From assembly GCF_025548555.1 (NCBI RefSeq), contig NZ_JAJLPA010000027.1:1-48080 (forward strand): a stretch of 48,080 bases of DNA, given 5' to 3'. Below, piece after piece: positions 7,731 to 18,222 of the stretch. Source of the DNA: Sphingomonas sp. A2-49 (lineage in GTDB: Bacteria; Pseudomonadota; Alphaproteobacteria; Sphingomonadales; Sphingomonadaceae). Every line of letters begins with the position of its first letter. Position 1 is the first letter of the stretch. The translations under genes and the position numbers were made by a program. Under the pieces are notes generated by a model. That model was given only the letters and a program-made list of their open reading frames with translations, made no database searches and was not told the DNA's origin.

Positions 7731-8579
7731 ATGCTGAGCCTTCTCCTCCTCGCTGCCCCGCCGTTGCCCCAGGCGGCGCCTGCGCCGTCGCCCGCCGATC
7801 CGGTCGAGGCGGACTGGCGCGCCATTCCCGACGACGAATTGCTCGTGATCGGCCTCGGCACGGGCAAACAGGTGGTGATCCGGCTCGCCGCCGCGCTGGC
7901 GCCCGCGCATGTCGGGAACATCCGCGCGCTGGCACGGGCGCGCTGGTGGGACGATGCGAGCGTGTACCGCGTGCAGGAGAACTGGGTGGCGCAATGGGGC
8001 GATGCGACCGAGAAGAAGCCCCTGCCCGCCGGCGTCACCGACCGGCCGCCCGCGGAATTCGAGATCGCCGCCTTCCGCCCCGCGGTGCGGATGGCGAAGG
8101 CGGACAGTTACTCCACCGCATCGGGGATCACCGCGGACGGGTGGCCGGTGGCGACGAACGGGACGCGGGCGTGGCTGACGCATTGCTACGGCATGGTCGG
8201 CGTCGCGCGCGACGCCCTGCCGAGCACCGGGTCGGGCGCCGAGCTGTTCACGCCGATCGGCCAGTCGGCGCGCCGGCTCGACCGCAACTATACGGTCGTC
8301 GGGCGGATCGTCGAGGGCATGCAACATCTGTCCGGCCTGCCCCGCAGCGAGGCGGCGATGGGCATGTACGCCACGCCCGGCGAACGCACGCCGATCGTAT
8401 CCGTCCGGCTGGCGAGCGACATGCCGGCGGCGACGCGCCCGCATTTCCAGTATCGCGCCGCCGACAACCCGCGCTTCGCCGCGGCGGTCGCGCGGCGCGA
8501 GCATCCTGACGCGCCGATGGTCAGCCTGGACGGCGCCGCGGTGTGCGACGTGCTGCCCGCGGTGCGGCGCGCGCCCTGA
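7731..8579 (+). CDS. Cyclophilin-type peptidylprolyl isomerase, exported
   Basis: A 282-residue protein. The start at 7731 gives a signal-like N-terminus (MLSLLLLAAPPLPQAA); an in-frame ATG at 7692 would add 13 residues ahead of it and spoil the signal. The fold is read from the cyclophilin-type strand order, with the insert WVAQWGDAT and the later segments TNGTRAWLTHCYGMVG and YTVVGRIVEGMQHL. These correspond to the usual substrate-groove region, but the standard FHRVI motif is replaced by VYRVQ, so the family is divergent. It probably assists proline isomerisation of exported proteins in the periplasm. It is divergent from the tRNA and convergent with the Mla operon. Confidence 0.8.
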   Translation: MLSLLLLAAPPLPQAAPAPSPADPVEADWRAIPDDELLVIGLGTGKQVVIRLAAALAPAHVGNIRALARARWWDDASVYRVQENWVAQWGDATEKKPLPAGVTDRPPAEFEIAAFRPAVRMAKADSYSTASGITADGWPVATNGTRAWLTHCYGMVGVARDALPSTGSGAELFTPIGQSARRLDRNYTVVGRIVEGMQHLSGLPRSEAAMGMYATPGERTPIVSVRLASDMPAATRPHFQYRAADNPRFAAAVARREHPDAPMVSLDGAAVCDVLPAVRRAP

Positions 8580-8612
8580 TCGGTCCCGTGGGAGCGGCCG
8601 GGCCCCCTGCCG

Positions 8613-9200
8613 TCAGTTCGCGGACACCCAGGCGGCGACCTCGCCCGCGACCTGGTTGGCGGCACGGCTGAGCGCCGGCCCGGCGCTGGTCGCATCGATG
8701 GCATCGACCGGGACGCGCGCCTCGAACCGCCGCTTTTCGACCGTGTCCTTGCCCGCGCGGGTCAGCGCCGCGTCGTAGATCACGATCGCCTGGCGGCTGG
8801 ACGCGTCGAGGCCGAAGCCGCGCAGCTCGCCCGCCAGCGTCGCGCTGGGGTCCGCGATCGACTGGACGGTCGACAGCACCACCATGTTGCCACGCGCCGT
8901 CACCGTATCGGCCAGCAACCGCGCGAACAGGCGCGCGGGCGGTTCGGCCCATTGCGCGTCCTTGACATAGGCGATCGTCGTCGCGGTCGTCTGGACGGGC
9001 ACGCGGGTCGCGGCGATCGCGGCCGGTGTCGATGGCACCTGGATGGTGATCGAGCGTGCCGCCGCCGAATTCTGCTGCGCGCCGACCGCGGGCGCCGCGG
9101 TCGTCTCCAGCGTCATCAATGAGGGCGGTGGCTTGGCGCCGAAGCTGATGCAACCGGCGAGCGGCAACGCCGCGGCGATCAGGAGACATTTGCTCTTCAT
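8613..9200 (-). CDS. ABC-type transport auxiliary lipoprotein (PqiC-like)
   Basis: A 195-residue lipoprotein. The N-terminus MKSKCLLIAAALPLAGC is a signal peptide ending in a lipobox (LAGC), and the mature part belongs to the ABC-transport auxiliary (DUF330/PqiC) type. It lies four bases after the MCE protein gene and ends the operon of permease, ATPase and MCE protein. In such operons it is thought to contact the outer membrane and the MCE ring during phospholipid trafficking. The assignment rests on lipobox, length and position. Confidence 0.85.
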   Translation of the reverse strand: MKSKCLLIAAALPLAGCISFGAKPPPSLMTLETTAAPAVGAQQNSAAARSITIQVPSTPAAIAATRVPVQTTATTIAYVKDAQWAEPPARLFARLLADTVTARGNMVVLSTVQSIADPSATLAGELRGFGLDASSRQAIVIYDAALTRAGKDTVEKRRFEARVPVDAIDATSAGPALSRAANQVAGEVAAWVSAN

Positions 9201-9204
9201 GATC

Positions 9205-10167
9205 TCACTTGCCCTTGTAGTCGGGGAGCTTCTGCTGGCCGATCAGCGAGCTGGCGCCGCCCTGATCGACCTTGTCGGCGATCGACGACAGCGCCGTCGC
9301 GGTCACGCGCAGGTCGCGGACCAGCCGGTTCGCCTCCGGGATCGTCTGCTTCGAGAAGGTCTGGAGACCCGGCCGCGCATCCTGGATCGCCGAATTGAGC
9401 GTTACGGCACTCTGCTGCGCCGCGGCGATCGCCTTGTTGAGGTTCTGCATCGACGGCTTGACGTCGTCGGCGAGCACGCCGTTGGTCGTGTCGGCGAGCT
9501 TGCCGATCGACTGCGCCGCGTCGCCCGCCTGCTGGATCGCGATGCGGGTCTGCGCCAGCGTCGCCGCGATCTCCGGCCCGCGGTCGGCGAGCGCGTCGGT
9601 CAGGCGGTTGGTGTTGTCGAGGATGCCGGCGATCGAGGCCTGGTTGCGATCGGTGAGCAGGCCGGTCAGCCGCTCGGTCAGCGTCGACAGTCGCTCGAGC
9701 AGCTGCGGCGCGGAATTGAGGATCGCGCCGATCCCGCCCTGCTTCGTCGGGATCACGGGCACGCCGTACGGGCATTGCGTCGCATCCGCCTGTTCCGGGC
9801 AGACGATCGGCGCCGCGCCCTTGCGCGCGCCGTCGAGCGCGACGGTGCTGGTGCCGGTGAAGCTGCCCTGGATCGTCGCGGTGGTGCCCTGGAGGATCGG
9901 GGTGTCCTCGTTCACCGTCACGCGAACGCGGACGAACTGGGGATCGGGCTTCCACAGCGCGATCGTCTTCACCTGTCCCGTCGGCACGCCCGAATAGGTG
10001 ACGGTCGATCCCTTGGCGAGACCGTCGACGGACTGTTTGAAGAAGATGTCGTATTCGCGTTCGGTCGCGCCGCCGAGGCGCGCGATCCAGACGGTGAAGA
10101 TCGCCAGCACGGCGAGCAGGATCAGCACCACCGCGCCGACGATCACGTGGTTGGAACGGGTTTCCAT
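9205..10167 (-). CDS. MCE/MlaD family lipid-transport protein
   Basis: A 320-residue periplasmic protein anchored by one N-terminal membrane helix (VIVGAVVLILLAVLAIFTVW). The MCE domain follows (FKQSVDGLAKGSTVTYSGVP, about residues 43-62). Long helical repeats at about 150-310 carry phrases such as ILNSAPQLLERLSTLTERL. MlaD proteins form hexameric rings that carry phospholipids between the two membranes. The start is chosen because it overlaps the ATPase stop as TGATG. A Cys-containing insertion (VCPEQADATQCPYG) within the MCE region is longer than in E. coli MlaD and is a feature of the larger alphaproteobacterial form. Confidence 0.9.
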   Translation of the reverse strand: METRSNHVIVGAVVLILLAVLAIFTVWIARLGGATEREYDIFFKQSVDGLAKGSTVTYSGVPTGQVKTIALWKPDPQFVRVRVTVNEDTPILQGTTATIQGSFTGTSTVALDGARKGAAPIVCPEQADATQCPYGVPVIPTKQGGIGAILNSAPQLLERLSTLTERLTGLLTDRNQASIAGILDNTNRLTDALADRGPEIAATLAQTRIAIQQAGDAAQSIGKLADTTNGVLADDVKPSMQNLNKAIAAAQQSAVTLNSAIQDARPGLQTFSKQTIPEANRLVRDLRVTATALSSIADKVDQGGASSLIGQQKLPDYKGK

Positions 10168-11051
10168 CAGTCGGTCCTCGCCGGTAGGGTGGCGGCGGCG
10201 GGGCTTGCCGCGGCCGGCGGCGGCCGCACGTCGGCCGGATGCGCCCGCGCCTGGGCTTCCTGGGTCGCGACGGCGGCTCGGCCGCGCGGCCCCTTGAAAT
10301 ATTCCTGGATCCACGGGTGATCGAGCGCGAGCAGCTCGTCGATCGTGCCCACCGCGATCACCTTCTTGTCGGCCAGCACCGCCACCCGGTCGCAGATCGC
10401 ATAGAGCGTGTCGAGATCGTGGGTGATGAGGAAGACGGTGAGGCCCAGCGTCTTCTGGAGCGATTTCGTGAGGTCGTCGAACGCCGCCGCGCCGATCGGG
10501 TCGAGCCCCGCGGTCGGTTCGTCGAGGAACAGCAGTTCGGGGTCGAGCGCGAGCGCGCGGGCGAGCCCGGCGCGCTTCTTCATGCCCCCCGACAGCTCGG
10601 CGGGATATTTCGGCCCGGCGTCGGGCGAGAGGCCGGTCATCACGACCTTGTATGCGGCGATCTCCGCCATCAGCGCGGGGTTGAGGTCGCGATAGAATTC
10701 GCGCAGCGGCACCTCGACGTTCTCGGCGACGGTCAGCGTCGAGAACAGCGCGCCGCCCTGGAACAGCACGCCCCAGCGCTTGCGGATATCGGTCGCCTCG
10801 GTTTCCTCGCGGCCGATCGTCGGTTCGCCGAATACGGTGATATCGCCCGCGACCGGGGTCTGGAGCCCGATGATCGAGCGCATCAGCACCGATTTGCCGG
10901 TACCCGATCCGCCGACGACGCCCAGGATCTCGCCGCGGCGCACGTCGAGATCGAGCCCGTCGTGGATCACCGATTCGCCGAACGCATTCTTCAGCCCGCG
11001 GACCTGGATGATATGGTCGTCGTCGTCGCGCGCGGTCGTGGAGGCGGGCAT
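10167..11051 (-). CDS. MlaF-type ABC transporter ATPase
   Basis: A 294-residue cytoplasmic ATPase that powers the lipid transporter. Walker A is GGSGTGKS (47-54), the Q-loop is LFQGGALFS, the ABC signature is LSGGMKKR, Walker B is LLFLDEPTAGLDP, and the switch His is in LITHDLD. LSGGM is the Mla/Ttg2A form of the signature. The chosen start overlaps the permease stop as TGATG. An Ala/Pro-rich tail of about 30 residues after EYFKGPRGRAA is extra compared with compact family members and probably disordered. Confidence 0.92.
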   Translation of the reverse strand: MPASTTARDDDDHIIQVRGLKNAFGESVIHDGLDLDVRRGEILGVVGGSGTGKSVLMRSIIGLQTPVAGDITVFGEPTIGREETEATDIRKRWGVLFQGGALFSTLTVAENVEVPLREFYRDLNPALMAEIAAYKVVMTGLSPDAGPKYPAELSGGMKKRAGLARALALDPELLFLDEPTAGLDPIGAAAFDDLTKSLQKTLGLTVFLITHDLDTLYAICDRVAVLADKKVIAVGTIDELLALDHPWIQEYFKGPRGRAAVATQEAQARAHPADVRPPPAAASPAAATLPARTD

Positions 11052-12151
11052 CAGTTCCACCCCACCCAGGTGAAGAACACCGCGAAGAACGCATCGAGCA
11101 CGATCACGAGGAAGATCGCCTGCACCACCGCCGACGTGGTGCGCAGCCCGACCTGTTCCGCATCCGATTCGACCAGCATGCCCTGGAAACAGCCGGCGAT
11201 CGCGATGATGGCGCCGAACACCGGCGCCTTGATGAGGCCGATGTACAGGTCGGTGATCGGCACCACTTCGCGGATGCGCTGGATGAAGGTGACCGGCGGG
11301 ATGTCGAGCGAGATCCAGCACAGCAGACCGCCGCCGATGATCGCGATCAGCGAGGCGTAGAAGCCGAGCAGCGGCATCAGCAGCACCGCCGCGATCGTGC
11401 GCGGCAGCACCAGCGCCTCCATCGGCGACACGCCGATCGTGCGCATCGCATCGATCTCCTCGGTCAGCTTCATCGTGCCGAGCTGCGCCGCGAACGCCGA
11501 ACCCGATCGGCCCGCGACCATGATCGCGGTCATCAGCACGCCCAGTTCGCGCAGCGTCAGGCGGCCGATCAGGTTGATCGTGAACACCTCCGCGCCGAAC
11601 TGGCGCAGCTGCACCGCGCCCTGCTGCGCGATGACGATGCCGATCAGGAAGCTCATCAGCCCGACGATGGCGAGCGCCTGCACGCCGACCACCTCGAACC
11701 GGTGGACGGTGGCGTTGAACCGGAAGCGGCTGGGATGGCGCACGACGTTGGCGAAGGCGATCGTCGTCGCGCCGAGGAAGCCGAGCAGGCCGTACAGCGT
11801 CCGGACGGTGATGACGACCGCATCGCCGATCTCGCCCAGCAGTCGGGCGAACGCGCCGGACTTCCGGTCGGGCAACGCGACCGGCTGGTCGGCGGCGACG
11901 ACCGAATCGAGCAGATAGCGCCCGTCCTCGTCCAGCCCGTCGATCGGCGCGTCGTGGCGCGTCGCGAGGCGGTGCACCACCCAGGCGCCGACCGTGTCGA
12001 TCCGCCCGACCGCGCTGAGATCGATGCGCTGCACCGGCCCGGACAGCGCGTCCAGCCGGTCGGGCAGCTTGCCGAGCGTGCGCAGCAGCAGGTCACCAGT
12101 AAAGCGAAGGGTTCCGCCGCTGTCCTGCTCGAATTCGGCTGTGGCGCTCAT
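11051..12151 (-). CDS. MlaE-type permease with N-terminal STAS-like domain
   Basis: A 366-residue inner-membrane protein. Residues 1-100 resemble a STAS domain (VQRIDLSAVGRIDTVGAWVV). The rest is an MlaE permease with about five membrane segments and the family motif LRELGVLMTAIMVAGRSGSA. It forms the membrane core to which the ATPase and MCE protein bind. E. coli MlaE lacks the STAS domain and uses separate MlaB; here both are fused, a common alphaproteobacterial arrangement. The start at 12151 is chosen over the longer reading from 12355, which would run into DUF445. Confidence 0.9.
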   Translation of the reverse strand: MSATAEFEQDSGGTLRFTGDLLLRTLGKLPDRLDALSGPVQRIDLSAVGRIDTVGAWVVHRLATRHDAPIDGLDEDGRYLLDSVVAADQPVALPDRKSGAFARLLGEIGDAVVITVRTLYGLLGFLGATTIAFANVVRHPSRFRFNATVHRFEVVGVQALAIVGLMSFLIGIVIAQQGAVQLRQFGAEVFTINLIGRLTLRELGVLMTAIMVAGRSGSAFAAQLGTMKLTEEIDAMRTIGVSPMEALVLPRTIAAVLLMPLLGFYASLIAIIGGGLLCWISLDIPPVTFIQRIREVVPITDLYIGLIKAPVFGAIIAIAGCFQGMLVESDAEQVGLRTTSAVVQAIFLVIVLDAFFAVFFTWVGWN

Positions 12152-12227
12152 CGTGTTCGCTTCTGCGGCAAGATGTCCAAAACGGCAAGGCGTTTGCGAT
12201 ATGCGACGATCGGCGGCGACATGTGCC

Positions 12228-13493
12228 TCACAGCAGGACGTCGACCCCGTGGATCGCCAGCCCGACCAATCCGCCGACCAGCGTACCGTTGATGCGGATA
12301 TATTGCAGGTCGCGCCCGACCGCATTCTCCAGCCGGCTGGTGATCGTGCGCGCATCCCAGCCGCGCACCGTCTCCGACACCAGCCGCACGATGCCGTCGC
12401 CGTAATCCGCCGCGACGCCGACGATCGCGCGGCGGACGAAGCGGTTGATCGTGCGCGCCAGCCGCGGGTCCTGCGTCAGCGTGCCGCCGATCTGGCGCAG
12501 CATGTCGCCGAGCTGGCCGGCCATCGCGCCCTCCGGATCGCGCGCCACCCGCAACAGTCCGGCGCGCGCCGCCTCCCACAGGCCGTCGAGCCAGTGCTGC
12601 ATCGCGGGATTGGCGATCAGCTCGGCCTTCATCGCCTCCACCCGCGCACGCACGTCGGCATCGAATTGCAGGTCCCAGGCGAGCCGGTCGAGCCCCTCCT
12701 CCGCCTTCAGGCGCAGCGGATGGCGCGGATCGTCCGCCATGTCCGCGACCAGCTTGTCGAGGCCGGCGATCAGCCGGTCGGCCACCGTCTCGTCCAGCCC
12801 GGTCCAGCGCAGGATCGAGCCCGCGCGCTCGTGCACCATCTGGCGAATCAGATGCTCGTTCGCCGTCAGCGCCTTGGCGCCCCAGCGGATCGCGGCGTCG
12901 AGCAGCGGCGCGTGGCGCTGTTCGGCGAGCGCGGCCTTCATCATCCGGCCGAGCACCGGCGCGACCTCGATCTCGCGCAGCCGGGCGGCGATGCCCGCCT
13001 TGACCATGCTGCCGAGCCGCTGCGGGTCGAGCCCCTCGAGCACCTGCGCGACCAGCTTCGATGCGCCCTGTCGGAAGCGGCCGCCCGCGCCTTCGGCCGG
13101 ATCGGTCAGCCAGCGCGCGATCGCGGTGGCGACGTCGACGCGCCGCATGCGCCGGCCGATGACCGCGGGCTGGAGGAAATTCGTGCGCAGGAACTGCGCC
13201 AGCGTGTCGCCGATCCGGTCCTTGTTGCGCGGCACGATCGCGGTGTGCGGGATCGGCAGCCCCAGCGGGTGGCGGAACAGCGCGGTGACCGCGAACCAGT
13301 CGGCGAGGCCGCCGACCATCGCCGCCTCGCTGAACGCCTGGACGAAGCGCACCCAGGGATGGAGCGACGCGAAATGCCGGCTGGCGAGGAAGACCGCCGC
13401 CATCGCGAGCAGCAATCCGCCCGCGACCCGCCGCATCCGTACGAGGGCGGGCGGTGCCGCCTCGTTGGCGCCGGTGCGGGGAAAGGGGGTCAT
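12228..13493 (-). CDS. DUF445 family membrane protein
   Basis: A 421-residue protein of the DUF445 (YjiN-like) family. An N-terminal membrane helix (VAGGLLLAMAAVFLASRHF) is followed by the family motif FSEAAMVGGLADWFAVTALF and FRHPLGLPIPHTAIVPRNKD. A long helical middle follows, with a second hydrophobic segment at the C-terminus (GTLVGGLVGLAIHGVDVLL). The function of the family is unknown. The gene lies 76 bases upstream of the permease on the same strand and may share its transcript. Confidence 0.88.
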   Translation of the reverse strand: MTPFPRTGANEAAPPALVRMRRVAGGLLLAMAAVFLASRHFASLHPWVRFVQAFSEAAMVGGLADWFAVTALFRHPLGLPIPHTAIVPRNKDRIGDTLAQFLRTNFLQPAVIGRRMRRVDVATAIARWLTDPAEGAGGRFRQGASKLVAQVLEGLDPQRLGSMVKAGIAARLREIEVAPVLGRMMKAALAEQRHAPLLDAAIRWGAKALTANEHLIRQMVHERAGSILRWTGLDETVADRLIAGLDKLVADMADDPRHPLRLKAEEGLDRLAWDLQFDADVRARVEAMKAELIANPAMQHWLDGLWEAARAGLLRVARDPEGAMAGQLGDMLRQIGGTLTQDPRLARTINRFVRRAIVGVAADYGDGIVRLVSETVRGWDARTITSRLENAVGRDLQYIRINGTLVGGLVGLAIHGVDVLL

Positions 13494-13611
13494 CCGCGAA
13501 ACAATCCCCGAACGGCGGGAATGTTCAAGTGCGATCGGCGAACGCCCCGCCGGTCCCCCACCGCCCCCCGTCGCGCTGGCCGCGCGAAGAGGGGTCGGCG
13601 GGACAGGCGTA

Positions 13612-16600
13612 TCACTCCGCCGGCTGTTCGCCCTCGTGGCCGAGGCGGCCGGAAGGGACCGGGCCGATCGTCGGCGTGTGCGGACCGGCGATGCCGACCA
13701 CGGTGCTGCCGTCGTCGCCGGGGCGATAGGTCAGCAGTCGCTTGCCGAGGCGCGGACCGACGTAGCGCTCGATCCCCACCGCCAGGCTGAACGCGGCCGG
13801 CACGATCACCAGCGTCAGCATCGTCGACAGGATCAGCCCGCCGATCACGACGATGCCCATCGGTGCGCGCCACGATCCGTCGCCGCCCAGCGACAGGGCG
13901 GTCGGGATCATGCCCGCCACCATCGCGACCGTGGTCATCACGATCGGCTGCGCGCGCTTGTGCCCGGCATCGAGGATCGCGGTCAGCGTATCGACGCCCT
14001 TGTTCATCTCCTCGAGCGCGAAGTCGATCAGCAGGATCGAATTCTTCGCGACGATGCCGAGCAGCATCAGCAGGCCGATGAACACCGGCAGCGACAGCGG
14101 ATTGCCCGTCGCCCACAGCGCGATCAGGCCGCCGAGCGGCGCAAGCAGCAGCGAGGCCATGTTGACGAACGGCGGCAGCGCGCGCCGGTACAGCAGCACC
14201 AGCACGGCGAAGACGAGGAAGGTGCCCGCCACCACCGCGACGACGAAGTTCTTCAGCATCTCCGCCTGCCACTTCGCTTGGCCGAGCGTCAGCTTGTTCA
14301 CGCCGAGCGGCAGGTTCTTCATGATCGGCAGATTGTCGATCTGCTTCTGCGCCACGCCCGACACGATGCCGGGCGCGAGGTCGGCGCCGACCGCGATGCG
14401 GCGCTGCTGGTTGACGCGGTCGATCTGCGTCGGTCCGGAACCCAGGCTGATGTCGGCGATCAGGCTGAGCGGCACCGAGCCGCCGCTCGTCGTCGACACC
14501 GGCAGGTTCTGGATCGTCGACAGCTCGGTCCGCGCGCCCTGGTCGAGCGCGACGCGGATCGGCACCTGGCGGTCGGAGAGCGAGAAGCGCGCCGAATTCT
14601 GGTCGATGTCGCCCAGCGTCGCGACGCGGATCGCACTGGAGAGCGCCTGCGTCGTCACGCCCAGGTTGGCGGCGAGGTCGAAGCGCGGCTTGATGACGAT
14701 CTCGGGCCGCTGGAGGTTGCCCGAGATACGCGGCTGGGTGAGCGTCGGCAGCGTCGCCATCTGGTCGACCAGCGTGCTCGCGGTCTTCTGGAGCAGGTCG
14801 GGATCGTCGCCGCCGAGGACGACGGTCATGTCGCGGCCCGACGAGCCCCAGCCGAACTGCGAACGGAAGCCGACGCGCGCATCCGCGATCTTCGCGAGTT
14901 CGGGGGCGAGGCTGCGTTCGAATTCGGTGCTGGTGACCTTGCGGTCGTCGCGCAGCGTCGCGGTCACCCGGCCGGTGTTGACGCTGTTGCCGCCGGTGCG
15001 CGAATAGACCGACTGGACGTCGGGCTGGCGGCGCAGCAGGTCGGCGACGCGCGATACCACCGCGTCGGTCTGCGCCAGCGTCGTGCCCGGCACCATCTCG
15101 ATCGTCGCGGTCGAATTGTCGCTGTCCTCGGGCGGCTGGAACTGCATCGGCACCACGGTGAACATGACGAGCGTCAGCACGAAGGTGAGCAGGCCGAATC
15201 CCATCACCCACATGCGATGGTCGCGCCAGCGGCTGGTGACGCGGTGATAGCCGCCGCGCACCGCGCTCGCCTTTTGCCGGGTGCTGTCGAGCGTCCAGCG
15301 CAGCACCGCCATATAGGCGTCCATCGCCGGGCCCTCGCCGTGGCTGGCATGGCCGAAGCTCTTGAGGAAATAGGCCGCGATCATCGGCGTGATGAGGCGT
15401 GCGACGGCAAGGCTCATCAGCACCGACACCACCACCGTCAGGCCGAAATTCTGGAAATACTGGCCCGAGATGCCGGGCATCAGGCTGACCGGCATGAACA
15501 CTGCGACGATCGACATCGTCGTCGCCAGCACGGCGAGGCCGATCTCGTCCGCCGCGTCGATCGACGCCTGATAGGCGGATTTGCCCATCCGCATGTGCCG
15601 GACGATATTCTCGATCTCGACGATCGCATCGTCGACCAGCACGCCGGCGACGAGGCTGAGGCCGAGCAGCGTCATCTGGTTGAGGTTGAAGCCCAGCAGC
15701 TCCATGAACCAGAAGGTCGGGATCGCCGACAGCGGGATCGCGAGCGCCGAGATCAGCGTCGCCCGCCAATCGCGCAGGAACAGCAGCACGACCAGCACCG
15801 CCAGCACCGCGCCCTCGATCATCGCGTGGATCGCCGATTCGTACTGGATCTCGGTATATTTGACGCTGTTCGAGCGCAGCACGAAATGGACGCCGGGGTT
15901 GCGCTTCTCGAGCGCGTTCAGCTTCTTCACGGCATCGTTGAAGACGCTGACGTCGGATGCGCCCTTGGCGCGCTGGAAATCGAAGCTGATCGCCTGGCGT
16001 CCGTCGACCGCCGCGCGGCTGCGCTGTTCGGCGTACAGGTCGCGCACCGTCGCGATGTCGGCGAGGCGCACGGTGCGGCCGTTGCCGACGTTGATCTGCG
16101 TCTGTGCGAGGTCGTTGGCGTTGCGCGCGTTGCCGAGCACGCGGACCGACTGTTCCGACCCGGCGATCTCGGCACGGCCGCCGGCGGCGTTGAGGTTGAT
16201 CTGGCGCAGCTGCGCGTTGACCTGGCTCGCGGTCAGGCCCTGGCTCTGCAGCTTCAGCGGATCGAGGATCACGCGGATCTCGCGACTGACGCCGCCGTTG
16301 CGGTTGACCGCGGCCATGCCGGGCACCGCCAGCAATTCCTTGGTGACGGTGTTGTCGATGTACCAGCTGAGCTGTTCGACCGTCATGTCGCTGGCGATCG
16401 CCGAATAGCTCGCCAGATCGTTGTCGGTGGTGTCGGCGCGGAAGATCTGCGGCTCGAGGATGCCTTCGGGCAGGTTGCTGCGGATCTGTGCGATCTTGTC
16501 GCGGGTGTCGTTGACCGCGCGGTCGATCGGCGTGCCGATAGCGAGCTGGACGACGGTGGTCGACTGGCCCTCGGTGACGGTCGAGGTGATCTCGTCGATG

Positions 16601-16836
16601 CCCTGGAGGCTGCGCACCGCCGATTCGACGCGGTTGGTGACCTGGTTCTCCAGCTCGGTCGGGGCCGCGCCCGGCTGGCTGATGACGACGATCACGACCG
16701 GGAAGTCGATGTCGGGATCGTTGTTCACGTCCATCCGCATGAAGCTGACGATGCCCGCCAGCGTCAGCGCGAAGAACAGGACCAGCGGCGGGACCGGGTT
16801 GCGGATCGCCCAGGCGGAGATGTTGCGGAAGCTCAT
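13612..16836 (-). CDS. RND efflux transporter (HAE-1/AcrB type)
   Basis: A 1074-residue inner-membrane proton-driven efflux pump. It has the duplicated layout of twelve membrane helices and two large periplasmic loops. The proton-relay motif [14 protein letters not shown] (about 400) and the paired segment [17 protein letters not shown] (about 930) are both present. It should export drugs or lipophilic compounds through a tripartite complex. The adaptor gene ends one base upstream. No outer-membrane channel gene is next to it, so it must borrow a TolC-like protein encoded elsewhere. Length is normal and no break is seen. Confidence 0.95.
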   Translation of the reverse strand: MSFRNISAWAIRNPVPPLVLFFALTLAGIVSFMRMDVNNDPDIDFPVVIVVISQPGAAPTELENQVTNRVESAVRSLQGIDEITSTVTEGQSTTVVQLAIGTPIDRAVNDTRDKIAQIRSNLPEGILEPQIFRADTTDNDLASYSAIASDMTVEQLSWYIDNTVTKELLAVPGMAAVNRNGGVSREIRVILDPLKLQSQGLTASQVNAQLRQINLNAAGGRAEIAGSEQSVRVLGNARNANDLAQTQINVGNGRTVRLADIATVRDLYAEQRSRAAVDGRQAISFDFQRAKGASDVSVFNDAVKKLNALEKRNPGVHFVLRSNSVKYTEIQYESAIHAMIEGAVLAVLVVLLFLRDWRATLISALAIPLSAIPTFWFMELLGFNLNQMTLLGLSLVAGVLVDDAIVEIENIVRHMRMGKSAYQASIDAADEIGLAVLATTMSIVAVFMPVSLMPGISGQYFQNFGLTVVVSVLMSLAVARLITPMIAAYFLKSFGHASHGEGPAMDAYMAVLRWTLDSTRQKASAVRGGYHRVTSRWRDHRMWVMGFGLLTFVLTLVMFTVVPMQFQPPEDSDNSTATIEMVPGTTLAQTDAVVSRVADLLRRQPDVQSVYSRTGGNSVNTGRVTATLRDDRKVTSTEFERSLAPELAKIADARVGFRSQFGWGSSGRDMTVVLGGDDPDLLQKTASTLVDQMATLPTLTQPRISGNLQRPEIVIKPRFDLAANLGVTTQALSSAIRVATLGDIDQNSARFSLSDRQVPIRVALDQGARTELSTIQNLPVSTTSGGSVPLSLIADISLGSGPTQIDRVNQQRRIAVGADLAPGIVSGVAQKQIDNLPIMKNLPLGVNKLTLGQAKWQAEMLKNFVVAVVAGTFLVFAVLVLLYRRALPPFVNMASLLLAPLGGLIALWATGNPLSLPVFIGLLMLLGIVAKNSILLIDFALEEMNKGVDTLTAILDAGHKRAQPIVMTTVAMVAGMIPTALSLGGDGSWRAPMGIVVIGGLILSTMLTLVIVPAAFSLAVGIERYVGPRLGKRLLTYRPGDDGSTVVGIAGPHTPTIGPVPSGRLGHEGEQPAE

Positions 16837-16837
16837 G

Positions 16838-18013
16838 TCAGCTCGCCTTCTGTACGACCGGCTTCACCTTCTGGCCCGGCGCCAGGAACCCGCCCGCGGA
16901 GCGGACGACGCGTTCGGTGCCGTCCAGCCCCGAGACGACCGTGACGCCCGCGTCCGACACCTGGCCGATCCGGATGTTGCGACGTTCGACCTTGTCGTCC
17001 TTGCCGATGACGTAGACGAAGCTGCCCTTGTCGTCGCTCTGCAACGCGCTGTCGGGCAGCAGCGGCGCGACCGCCGCACCGCCGACGATCGTGGCGGATG
17101 CGAAGCCGCCCGGACGCAGCGCGGGATCGTAGCGCAGCGCGACGCGGGCGACGCCCTGGCGCGTCTGCGGGTCGATCACCGGCGACACCTGCCACACCTC
17201 GCCCGCGAAATGGCGGTCGCTGCCGACCGGCACGACGTCGGCGCGCGCGCCCGCGCGCAGCGAGGCGAGGTCCGCCTCGGCGAGCTGCGCACGCATCTCG
17301 AGCTGTCCGCCCTGCGCCATGCGGAAGAGCACGCCCGATCCCGCGCTGACGATCTGCCCCGGCTCGACGCCGCGGGTGAGGACCAGTCCGGCGGCAGGCG
17401 CGCGGATGTCGAGCCGGCCGTTGCGCGCATTCGCCTCGCGCAGCGTCGCCGAAGCGACCTGCACGCGTGCGGCGGCGGCATCGCGGGTCGCGGCGCGACG
17501 CTGGAGGTCGGCCTTGGAGATGAAGCCGCGATCGACCAGCTGCTTCGCGCGATCGAGCTCGGCCTGCGCGATGCCCTGATCCGAGCGTGCCACCGCGACC
17601 TGCGCGGCGAGCGACTGTGCGGTCTGCGTCTGCACCGACCGGTCGACGGTGGCGAGCACCTGTCCGGCCGCGACCCACTGGCCCGGTTCGACCAGCACGC
17701 GCGTTATCATGCCGCCTTCGCCCGCGACGCCGACCGGCATCTCGCGCCGCGCCGCCAGCGTTCCGGTGGCGGACAGCGTACGGTCGACCGTCTTGCGGCC
17801 GGGGACGACCACGGTGACGCTCGGCATCTGCTCGGTCTTCTGGCCGGCGGCGGGATCGGCCTTCTTGCGGCCGAACATCGCCCAGGTGACCAGCGCCAGC
17901 GCTGCGACGACGACCAGCACGATCACGATCCGGCGCGCACGGCCCGATGCCGCGGGCTCGCCCGGCAGCGCCAGCCGCTCCTCGTGACCGATCGAACCCT
18001 GATAGTCGTTCAT
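16838..18013 (-). CDS. RND efflux periplasmic adaptor (membrane fusion protein)
   Basis: A 391-residue adaptor. One membrane helix near residues 28-48 (IVIVLVVVAALALVTWAMF) is followed by the barrel-sandwich hybrid domain (TRVLVEPGQWVAAGQVLATV) and an alpha hairpin of about residues 125-175. The second lipoyl half (APAAGLVLTRGVEPGQIVSA), a beta-barrel and a membrane-proximal domain follow. It links the pump to an outer-membrane channel. The start at 18013 is preferred over longer readings because it places the membrane helix near the N-terminus. It is cotranscribed with the pump (1-base gap). Confidence 0.92.
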   Translation of the reverse strand: MNDYQGSIGHEERLALPGEPAASGRARRIVIVLVVVAALALVTWAMFGRKKADPAAGQKTEQMPSVTVVVPGRKTVDRTLSATGTLAARREMPVGVAGEGGMITRVLVEPGQWVAAGQVLATVDRSVQTQTAQSLAAQVAVARSDQGIAQAELDRAKQLVDRGFISKADLQRRAATRDAAAARVQVASATLREANARNGRLDIRAPAAGLVLTRGVEPGQIVSAGSGVLFRMAQGGQLEMRAQLAEADLASLRAGARADVVPVGSDRHFAGEVWQVSPVIDPQTRQGVARVALRYDPALRPGGFASATIVGGAAVAPLLPDSALQSDDKGSFVYVIGKDDKVERRNIRIGQVSDAGVTVVSGLDGTERVVRSAGGFLAPGQKVKPVVQKAS

Positions 18014-18222
18014 GCCTGTCCCATCCCCGTCCCGGCCAACGACGGCCGTCGCAATAGCAGCTGTATTATCTGAATACATCACCGCACTCAAGCCCCCGCC
18101 GGCACGGCCGCCGCGCTTTGCCCGAATCCCCGTGTTCGCGCAACGATTTCGCCCGTTCAGCCAGCGTTGGGCCGGTCCGGTCCAGAGGGGGTCGTATTCG
18201 CAGCAACGGCGACGGGAGACAG

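Noticed and set aside
12445..16944. A 1499-codon plus-strand ORF.
   Set aside because: It is the antisense of the RND pump and DUF445 genes; its Arg/Ala/Ser/His-rich composition is a by-product of GC-rich codon use.
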